From positions 868,001 through 932,000 of the forward strand of contig OX465105.1 in assembly GCA_949987565.1 (NCBI GenBank): a stretch of DNA of 64,000 nt. The letters run 5' to 3'. How positions within the stretch are numbered: the stretch's first letter is position 1; every line of letters starts with the position of its first letter. A model generated the notes under the pieces. The model was not told where the DNA came from, searched no databases, and saw only the letters and a list, made by a program, of their open reading frames with translations. The DNA is from Luidia sarsii. Lineage: Eukaryota; Echinodermata; Asteroidea; Paxillosida; Luidiidae. Shown here in pieces: positions 55,107 through 64,000 of the stretch. A program made the position numbers and the translations under genes.

Positions 55107-56754
55107 CCCAACGTATTCAGTTACACAGTGTAGCTCTTCGTCTGGCAGATCCTGCTTGCCCAACGCGTTGAGTTTGTACTTCATCTATTTAGTAGTTAGT
55201 GCTTGCCCAACGCGTTGAGTTTGTTCTTCATCTATTTAGTAGTTAGTGCTTGCCCAACGCGTTGAGTTTGTTCTTCATCTATTTAGTAGTTAGTGCTTGC
55301 CCAACGTGTTGAGTTTGTTCTTCATCTATTTAGTAGTTAGTGCTTGCCCAACGCGTTGAGTTTGTTCTTCATCTATTTAGTTGTTAGTGCTTGCCCAACG
55401 CGTTGAGTTTGTTCTTCATCTATTTAGTAGTTAGTGCTTGCCCAACGGGTTGAGTTTGTTCTTCATCTATTTAGTTGTTAGTGCTTGCCCAACGCGGTGA
55501 GTTTGTTCTTCATCTATTTAGTAGTTAGTGCTTGCCTAACGCGTTGAGTTTGTTCTTCATCTATTTAGTAGTTAGTGCTTGCCCAACGCGTTGAGTTTGT
55601 TCTTCATCTATTTAGCAGTTAGTGCTTGCCCAACGCGTTAAGTTTGTTCTTTATCCATTTAGTAGTTAGTGCTTGCCCAACGCCTTAACTTTGTTCTTCA
55701 TCCATTTAGTAGTTAGTGCTTGCCCAACGCGTTAAGTTTGTTCTTCATCCATTTAGTAGTTAGTGCTTGCCCAACGCGTTAAGTTTGTTCTTCATCTATT
55801 TAGCAGTTAGTGCTTGCCCAACGCGTTAAGTTTGTTCTTCATCTATTTAGTAGTTAGTGCTTGCCTAACGCGTTGAGTTTGTTCTTCATCTATTTAGTAG
55901 TTAGTGCTTGCCCAACGCGTTGAGTTTGTTCTTCATCTATTTTGCAGTTAGTGCTTGCCCAACGCGTTGAGTTTGTTCTTCATCTATTTAGTAGTTAGTG
56001 CTTGCCCAACGCGTTGAGTTTGTTCTTCATCTATTTAGTAGTTAGTGCTTGCCCAACGCGTTGAGTTTGTTCTTCATCTATTTAGTAGTTAGTGCTTGCC
56101 CAATGTGTTGAGTTTGTTCTTCATCTATTTAGTAGTTAGTGCTTGCCCAACGCGTTGAGTTTGTTCTTCATCTATTTAGTAGTTAGTGCTTGCCCAACGC
56201 GTTGAGTTTGTTCTTCATCTATTTAGTAGTTAGTGCTTGCCCAACGCCTTGAGTTTGTTCTTCATCTATTTAGTAGTTAGTGCTTGCCCAATGTGTTGAG
56301 TTTGTTCTTCATCTATTTAGTAGTTAGTGCTTGCCCAACGCGTTGAGTTTGTTCTTCATCTATTTAGTAGTTAGTGCTTGCCCAACGCGTTGAGTTTGTT
56401 CTTCATCTATTTAGTAGTTAGTGCTTGCCTAACGCGTTGAGTTTGTTCTTCATGTATTTAGTAGTTAGTGGTTGCCCAACGCGTTGAGTTTGTTCTTCAT
56501 CTATTTAGTAGTTAGTGCTTGCCTAACGCGCTGAGTTTGCTCTTCGTCTATTTGGCAGTTACACAGTGCTTGCCCAACGCGTTGAGTTTGTTCTTCATCT
56601 ATTTAGCAGTTAGTGCTTGCCCAACGCGTTGAGTTTGTTCTTCATCTATTTAGTAGTTAGTGCTTGCCTAACGCGTTGAGTTTGTTCTTCATCTATTTAG
56701 TAGTTAGTGCTTGCCCAACGCGTTGAGTTTGTTCTTAGTCTATTTAGCAGTTTA

Positions 56755-57040
56755 TAGACCTTGACACGTGCAGTGCTTCTTCACGGCTATAATCTTGCAG
56801 GCAGAAAAGTGACTGTGCTTATTTTATCCATGTTGCTTTGCAGATCTTTTGACCGTGAACATGGAGACGAGCCTTCCCTAAATCCTTTGACAGTTTGGAA
56901 CCGACTACGATGAGCGCATCCTGCCATCCATCTGCAACAAGGTCAGTGTCAAAGGTCAACTCACTGGTGGCAAGAATTGACCTCCTGGGTTGTGAGTGTG
57001 GATACAATGTAAGCCAGGCACTCCATGCATGACGTCAAGT
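56755..57040. repeat. 286 bp non-satellite segment, copy 2
   Basis: Identical by eye to copy 1, offset 1934, together with its satellite surroundings. Recent block duplication. Confidence 0.75.
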
Positions 57041-60000
57041 CCCAACGTATTCAGTTACACAGTGTAGCTCTTCGTCTGGCAGATCCTGCTTGCCCAACGC
57101 GTTGAGTTTGTACTTCATCTATTTAGTAGTTAGTGCTTGCCCAACGCGTTGAGTTTGTTCTTCATCTATTTAGTAGTTAGTGCTTGCCCAACGCGTTGAG
57201 TTTGTTCTTCATCTATTTAGTAGTTAGTGCTTGCCCAACGTGTTGAGTTTGTTCTTCATCTATTTAGTAGTTAGTGCTTGCCCAACGCGTTGAGTTTGTT
57301 CTTCATCTATTTAGTTGTTAGTGCTTGCCCAACGCGTTGAGTTTGTTCTTCATCTATTTAGTAGTTAGTGCTTGCCCAACGGGTTGAGTTTGTTCTTCAT
57401 CTATTTAGTTGTTAGTGCTTGCCCAACGCGGTGAGTTTGTTCTTCATCTATTTAGTAGTTAGTGCTTGCCTAACGCGTTGAGTTTGTTCTTCATCTATTT
57501 AGTAGTTAGTGCTTGCCCAACGCGTTGAGTTTGTTCTTCATCTATTTAGCAGTTAGTGCTTGCCCAACGCGTTAAGTTTGTTCTTTATCCATTTAGTAGT
57601 TAGTGCTTGCCCAACGCCTTAACTTTGTTCTTCATCCATTTAGTAGTTAGTGCTTGCCCAACGCGTTAAGTTTGTTCTTCATCCATTTAGTAGTTAGTGC
57701 TTGCCCAACGCGTTAAGTTTGTTCTTCATCTATTTAGTAGTTAGTGCTTGCACAACGCGTTGAGTTTGTTCTTCATCTATTTAGTACATGTAGTTAGTGC
57801 TTGCCCAACGCGTTGATTTGTTCTTCGTCTATTTAGTAGTTTGTGCTTGCCCAATGCGTTGAGTTCGTCCTTCGTCTATTTGTGCATTTAGTGCTTGCCT
57901 AACGCATTGAGTTCGCCCTTCTATTTTGCAGTTACACACACAGTAGTGCTTGCCAAATGCGCTGAGTTTGTTCTTCTATTCAGCAGTTAGTGCTTGACCA
58001 ACGTGTTGTTCACCCTTCATCTATTTTGCAGTTAGTGCTTGCCTAACGCGCTGAGTTTGCTCTTCGTCTATTTTGCAGTTCGTGCTTGCCTAACGCACTG
58101 AGTTAGCTCTTCGTCTATTTTGCAGTTCGTGCTTGCCTAACGCACTGAGTTAGCTCTTCGTCTATTTAGCAGTTAGTGTTTGCTCAACGCACTGAGTTCG
58201 CTCTTTGTCTATTTTGCAGTTAGAGATTGCCCAACGCACTGAGTTCGCCATTCGTGTATTTAGCAGTTAGAGATTGCCCAACGCACTGAGTTTGTTCATC
58301 GTCCATTTGGCAGTTACTGCTTGCCACATCGCGCTGAGTTTGCTCTTCGTCTATTTGGCAGTTACCGTTACGCAGTGCTTGAGTTCGGCCTTCGTCTATT
58401 TTGCAGTTACTGTACATGTAGTTCTTGCCCAACGCATTCAGTTACACACTGTAGCTCTTCGTCTATTTGGCAGTTCCTACTTGCCACATCACGCTGAGTT
58501 CGCTCTTTGTCTATTTGGCAGTTACCGTTACGCAGTGCTTCCAAAAGCGTTGAGTTTGTTCTTCGTCTATTTAGCAGTTAGTGCTTGCCTAACACATTCA
58601 GTTACACACTGTAGCTCTTCGTCCATTTGGTAGATCCTGCTTGCCCAACGCGCTGAGTTTGCTCTTCGTCTATTTTGCAGTTCGTGCTTGCCTAACGCAC
58701 TGAGTTCATCCTTCGTCTATTTAGCAGTTAGTGCTTGCCTAACACATTCAGTTACACACTGTAGCTCTTCGTCCATTTGGCTGTTCCTGCTTGCCCAACG
58801 CGCTGAGTTTGCTCTTCGTCTATTTTGCAGTTCGTGCTTGCCTAACGCACTGAGTTCATCCTTCGTCTATTTAGCAGTTAGTGCTTGCCTAACACATTCA
58901 GTTACACACTGTAGCTCTTCGTCCATTTGGTAGATCCTGCTTGCCCAACGCGCTGAGTTTGCTCTTCGTCTATTTTGCAGTTCGTGCTTGCCTAACGCAC
59001 TGAGTTCATCCTTCGTCTATTTAGCAGTTAGTGCTTGCCTAACACATTCAGTTACACACTGTCGCTCTTCGTCCATTTGGCTGTTCCTGCTTGCCACATC
59101 GCGTTGAGTTTGCTCTTCGTCTGTTTGGCAGTTACCGGTATGCAGTGCTTGCCAAATGCGTTGAGTTTGTTCTTCGTCTATTCAGCAGTTACTGCTTGCT
59201 CAATGCGCCAAGTTCGCCATTCGTGTATTTTGCAGTTAGTGCTTGCCTAACGCACTGAGTTTGTTCATCGTCCATTTGGCAGTTCCTGCTTGCCACATCG
59301 CGTTGAGTTTGTTCTTCATCTATTTAGTAGTTAGTGCTTGCCCAACGCGTTGAGTTTGTTCTTCATCTATTTAGTAGTTAGTGCTTGCCTAACGCGTTGA
59401 GTTTGTTCTCCATCTATTTAGTAGTTAGTGCTTGCCCAACGCGTTGAGTTTGTTCTTCATCTATTTAGTAGTTAGAGCTTGCCCAACGCACTGAGTTTGT
59501 TCATCGTCCATTTGGCAGTTCCTGCTTGCCACATCGGGTTGAGTTTGTTCTTCATCTATTTAGTAGTTAGTGCTTGCCCAACGCGTTGAGTTTGTTCTTC
59601 ATCTATTTAGTAGTTAGTGCTTGCCTAACGCGTTGAGTTTGTTCTTCATGTATTTAGTAGTTAGTGGTTGCCCAACGCGTTGAGTTTGTTCTTCATCTAT
59701 TTAGTAGTTAGTGCTTGCCTAACGCGTTGAGTTTGTTCTTCGTCTATTTTGCAGTTAGTGCTTGCCTAACGCGTTGAGTTTGCTCTTCATCTATTTAGTA
59801 GTTAGTGCTTGCCCAATGCATTGAGTTTGTTCTTCATCTATTTAGTAGTTAGTGCTTGCCTAACGCGCTGAGTTTGCTCTTCGTCTATTTGGCAGTTACA
59901 CAGTGCTTGCCCAACGCGTTGAGTTTGTTCTTCATCTATTTAGCAGTTAGTGCTTGCCCAACGCGTTGAGTTTGTTCTTCATCTATTTAGTAGTTAGTGC

Positions 60001-60091
60001 TTGCCTAACGCGTTGAGTTTGTTCTTCATCTATTTAGTAGTTAGTGCTTGCCCAACGCGTTGAGTTTGTTCTTAGTCTATTTAGCAGTTTA

Positions 60092-60377
60092 TAGACCTTG
60101 ACACGTGCAGTGCTTCTTCACGGCTATAATCTTGCAGGCAGAAAAGTGACTGTGCTTATTTTATCCATGTTGCTTTGCAGATCTTTTGACCGTTAACATG
60201 GAGACGAGCCTTCCCTAAATCCTCTGACAGTTTGGAACCGACTACGATGAGCGCATCCTGCCATCCATCTGCAACAAGGTCAGTGTCAAAGGTCAACTCA
60301 CTGGTGGCAAGAATTGACCTCCTGGGTTGTGAGTGTGGATACAATGTAAGCCAGGCACTCCATGCATGACGTCAAGT
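60092..60377. repeat. 286 bp non-satellite segment, copy 3
   Basis: Offset 5271 from copy 1, with a few substitutions. In the minus frame these change H to N and K to E but keep it open. Confidence 0.75.
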
Positions 60378-63300
60378 CCCAACGTATTCAGTTACACAGT
60401 GTAGCTCTTCGTCTGGCAGATCCTGCTTGCCCAACGCGTTGAGTTTGTACTTCATCTATTTAGTAGTTAGTGCTTGCCCAACGCGTTGAGTTTGTTCTTC
60501 ATCTATTTAGTAGTTAGTGCTTGCCCAACGCGTTGAGTTTGTTCTTCATCTATTTAGTAGTTAGTGCTTGCCCAACGTGTTGAGTTTGTTCTTCATCTAT
60601 TTAGTAGTTAGTGCTTGCCCAACGCGTTGAGTTTGTTCTTCATCTATTTAGTTGTTAGTGCTTGCCCAACGCGTTGAGTTTGTTCTTCATCTATTTAGTA
60701 GTTAGTGCTTGCCCAACGGGTTGAGTTTGTTCTTCATCTATTTAGTTGTTAGTGCTTGCCCAACGCGGTGAGTTTGTTCTTCATCTATTTAGTAGTTAGT
60801 GCTTGCCTAACGCGTTGAGTTTGTTCTTCATCTATTTAGTAGTTAGTGCTTGCCCAACGCGTTGAGTTTGTTCTTCATCTATTTAGCAGTTAGTGCTTGC
60901 CCAACGCGTTAAGTTTGTTCTTTATCCATTTAGTAGTTAGTGCTTGCCCAACGCGTTAACTTTGTTCTTCATCCATTTAGTAGTTAGTGCTTGCCCAACG
61001 CGTTAAGTTTGTTCTTCATCCATTTAGTAGTTAGTGCTTGCCCAACGCGTTAAGTTTGTTCTTCATCTATTTAGCAGTTAGTGCTTGCCCAACGCGTTAA
61101 GTTTGTTCTTCATCTATTTAGTAGTTAGTGCTTGCCTAACGCGTTGAGTTTGTTCTTCATCTATTTAGTAGTTAGTGCTTGCCCAACGCGTTGAGTTTGT
61201 TCTTCATCTATTTTGCAGTTAGTGCTTGCCCAACGCGTTGAGTTTGTTCTTCATCTATTTAGTAGTTAGTGCTTGCCCAACGCGTTGAGTTTGTTCTTCA
61301 TCTATTTAGTAGTTAGTGCTTGCCCAACGCGTTGAGTTTGTTCTTCATCTATTTAGTAGTTAGTGCTTGCCCAACGCGTTGAGTTTGTTCTTCATCTATT
61401 TAGTAGTTAGTGCTTGCCCAATGCGTGGAGTTTGTTCTTCATCTATTTAGTAGTTAGTGCTTGCCCAACGCGTTGAGTTTGTTCTTCATCTATTTAGCAG
61501 TTAGTGCTTGCCTAACGCGTTGAGTTTGTTCTTCATCTATTTAGTAGTTAGTGCTTGCCCAACGCGTTGAGTTTGTTCTTCATCTATTTAGTAGTTAGTG
61601 CTTGCCCAATGCGTGGAGTTTGTTCTTCATCTATTTAGTAGTTAGTGCTTGCCCAACGCGTTGAGTTTGTTCTTCATCTATTTTGCAGTTAGTGCTTGCC
61701 TAACGCGTTGAGTTTGTTCTTCATCTATTTAGCAGTTAGTGCTTGCCTAACGCGTTGAGTTTGTTCTTCATCTATTTAGTAGTTAGTGCTTGCCTAACGC
61801 GTTGAGTTTGTTCTTCATCTATTTAGTAGTTAGTGCTTGCCCAACGCGTTGAGTTTGTTCTTCATCTATTTAGCAGTTAGTGCTTGCCTAACGCGTTGAG
61901 TTTGTTCTTCATCTATTTAGTAGTTAGTGCTTGCCTAACGCGTTGAGTTTGTTCTTCATCTATTTAGTAGTTAGTGCTTGCACAACGCGTTGAGTTTGTT
62001 CTTCGTCTATTTAGTAGTTACTGCTTGCCCAACGGGTTGAGTTTGTTCTTCATCTATTTAGCAGTTAGTGCTTGCCCAATGTGTTAAGTTTGTTCTTCAT
62101 CTATTTAGCAGTTAGTGCTTGCCCAACGCGTGGAGTTTGTTCTTCATCTATTTAGCAGTTAGTGCTTGCCCAACGCGTTGAGTTTGTTCTTCATCTATTT
62201 AGCAGTTAGTGCTTGCCCAACGCGTTGAGTTTGTTCTTCATCTATTTAGCAGTTAGTGCTTGCCCAACGCGTTGAGTTTGTTCTTCATCTATTTAGTAGT
62301 TAGTGCTTGCCTAACGCGTTGAGTTTGTTCTTCGTCTATTTAGCAGTTAGTGCTTGCCCAACGCGTGGAGTTTGTTCTTCATCTATTTAGCAGTTAGTGC
62401 TTGCCCAACGCGTTGAGTTTGTTCTTCATCTATTTAGTAGTTAGTGCTTGCCCAACGCGTTGAGTTTGTTCTTCATCTATTTAGTAGTTAGTGCTTGCCC
62501 AACGCGTTGAGTTTGTTCTTCATCTATTTAGTAGTTAGTGCTTGCCCAATGTGTTAAGTTTGTTCTTCATCTATTTAGCAGTTAGTGCTTGCCCAACGCG
62601 TGGAGTTTGTTCTTCATCTATTTAGTAGTTAGTGCTTGCCCAACGCGTTGAGTTTGTTCTTCATCTATTTAGTAGTTAGTGCTTGCACAACGCGTTGAGT
62701 TTGTTCTTCGTCTATTTAGTAGTTAGTGCTTGCCCAACGGGTTGAGTTTGTTCTTCATCTATTTAGTAGTTAGTGCTTGCACAACGCGTTGAGTTTGTTC
62801 TTCATCTATTTAGTAGTTAGTGCTTGCCCAACGCGTGGAGTTTGTTCTTCATCTATTTAGTAGTTAGTGCTTGCCCAACGCGTTGAGTTTGTTCTTCATC
62901 TATTTAGTAGTTAGTGCTTGCCCAACGCGTTGAGTTTGTTCTTCATCTATTTAGTAGTTAGTGCTTGCACAACGCGTTGAGTTTGTTCTTCATCTATTTA
63001 GTAGTTACTGCTTGCCCAACGGGTTGAGTTTGTTCTTCATCTATTTAGCAGTTAGTGCTTGCCCAATGTGTTAAGTTTGTTCTTCATCTATTAGTAGTTA
63101 GTGCTTGCCCAACGCGTGGAGTTTGTTCTTCATCTATTTAGTAGTTAGTGCTTGCCTAACGCGTGGAGTTTGTTCTTCATCTATTTAGCAGTTAGTGCTT
63201 GCCCAACGCGTTGAGTTTGTTCTTCATCTATTTAGTAGTTAGTGCTTGCCCAACGCGTTGAGTTTGTTCTTCATCTATTTAGCAGTTAGTGCTTGCCCAA

Positions 63301-64000
63301 CGCGTTGAGTTTGTTCTTCATCTATTTAGTAGTTAGTGCTTGCCCAACGCGTTGAGTTTGTTCTTCATCTATTTAGTAGTTAGTGCTTGCCCAACGCGTG
63401 GAGTTTGTTCTTCATCTATTTAGTAGTTAGTGCTTGCCTAACGCGTGGAGTTTGTTCTTCATCTATTTAGCAGTTAGTGCTTGCCCAACGCGTTGAGTTT
63501 GTTCTTCATCTATTTAGCAGTTAGTGCTTGCCCAATGTGTTAAGTTTGTTCTTCATCTATTAGTAGTTAGTGCTTGCCCAACGCGTGGAGTTTGTTCTTC
63601 ATCTATTTAGTAGTTAGTGCTTGCCCAACGCGTGGAGTTTGTTCTTCATCTATTTAGCAGTTAGTGCTTGCCTAACGCGTTGAGTTTGTTCTTCATCTAT
63701 TTAGTAGTTAGTGCTTGCCTAACGCGTTGAGTTTGTTCTTCGTCTATTTAGCAGTTAGTGCTTGCCCAACGCGTGGAGTTTGTTCTTCATCTATTTAGCA
63801 GTTAGTGCTTGCCCAACGCGTTGAGTTTGTTCTTCATCTATTTAGTAGTTAGTGCTTGCCCAATGTGTTAAGTTTGTTCTTCATCTATTTAGCAGTTAGT
63901 GCTTGCCCAACGCGTGGAGTTTGTTCTTCATCTATTTAGTAGTTAGTGCTTGCACAACGCGTTGAGTTTGTTCTTCATCTATTTAGTAGTTAGTGCTTGC

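Larger units (their letters stand above)
50412..64000. repeat. 47 bp satellite array, continues past the window
   Basis: Unit GTTAGTGCTTGCCCAACGCG, TTGAGTTTGTTCTTCATCTA, TTTAGTA (47 bp; checked at 63660 and 63707). The left 1.3 kb and the stretches 53000-54150 and 57840-59330 are diverged (TTTGGCAG or TTTTGCAG in place of TTTAGTAG), whereas 61000-64000 is nearly uniform. Three 286 bp non-satellite segments interrupt it. Larger blocks recur: 52905-54150 again at 57740-59000 (offset about 4.84 kb), and the surroundings of the 286 bp segments at offsets of 1934 and 5271. One unit carries a CATGTA insertion (52949-52954), copied at about 57787. Confidence 0.9.

Noticed and set aside
50412..64000. 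47 bp repeats as a CRISPR array or telomeric repeat
   Set aside because: No repeat/spacer alternation and no TTAGGG-type words; it is an ordinary satellite with variants.
1..64000. LTR retrotransposon or viral insertions
   Set aside because: No long terminal direct repeat pair, protease, integrase or viral coat frame was recognised. RT sequences belong to a PLE and LINEs.

Overview
The window is animal genomic DNA with interrupted genes, canonical GT..AG splice junctions, many retrotransposons and long tandem arrays. An expanded RING/NHL (TRIM-type) gene family, Penelope-like elements (PLEs), a CR1/L2-type LINE, tRNA-derived SINEs and a very high frequency of TACATGTA fit a marine deuterostome such as amphioxus (Branchiostoma). 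That assignment is inference, not proof. There is no bacterial gene organisation and no CRISPR array.

Protein-coding content is small. One complete TRIM-NHL gene can be assembled on the + strand: coding exons 22063-22353, 26207-27089, 29792-30135 and 37053-37337, with phases 0, 1 and 0, giving 600 codons. It has a C3HC4 RING, a coiled coil and an NHL beta-propeller, with no visible B-box. The last exon of a sister gene is at 2950-3234. The two last exons lie in a duplicated block (1-3740 and about 34110-37826, spaced about 34.1 kb), so the window holds the end of one tandem gene copy and nearly all of the next.

Layout: 1-3240 nested PLE fragments and the last exon of gene 1. 3240-7300 3' UTR, small MITEs and a TIR element. 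7300-21500 a complex repeat region: six copies of an about 870 bp unit, SINEs, and two loci of one 90 bp minisatellite (61 and 7 units) with matching promoter-like flanks. 22053-37337 TRIM gene 2. Its introns carry SINEs, a TIR element, a P-element-like THAP remnant and a PLE that is itself interrupted by a hAT-like element with an 8 bp target duplication. 37827-43575 two LINE remnants. 43900-45700 a tRNA-derived SINE, a TACATG array and a MITE. 46028-48455 a TIR element holding two long foldback elements. 49348-49608 an orphan Myb/SANT-like domain. 50412-64000 a 47 bp satellite with higher-order structure and three copies of a 286 bp non-satellite segment; it runs off the window.

Most notable observations: (1) paired repeats differ repeatedly by an exact CATGTA insertion after TA (TA becomes TACATGTA); (2) a 171-181 bp palindromic PLE-derived mini-element has 12-13 bp target duplications at two independent sites; (3) the duplicated NHL exons differ at 12 amino acids but only 3 synonymous codons, while the intron next to them is identical by eye.
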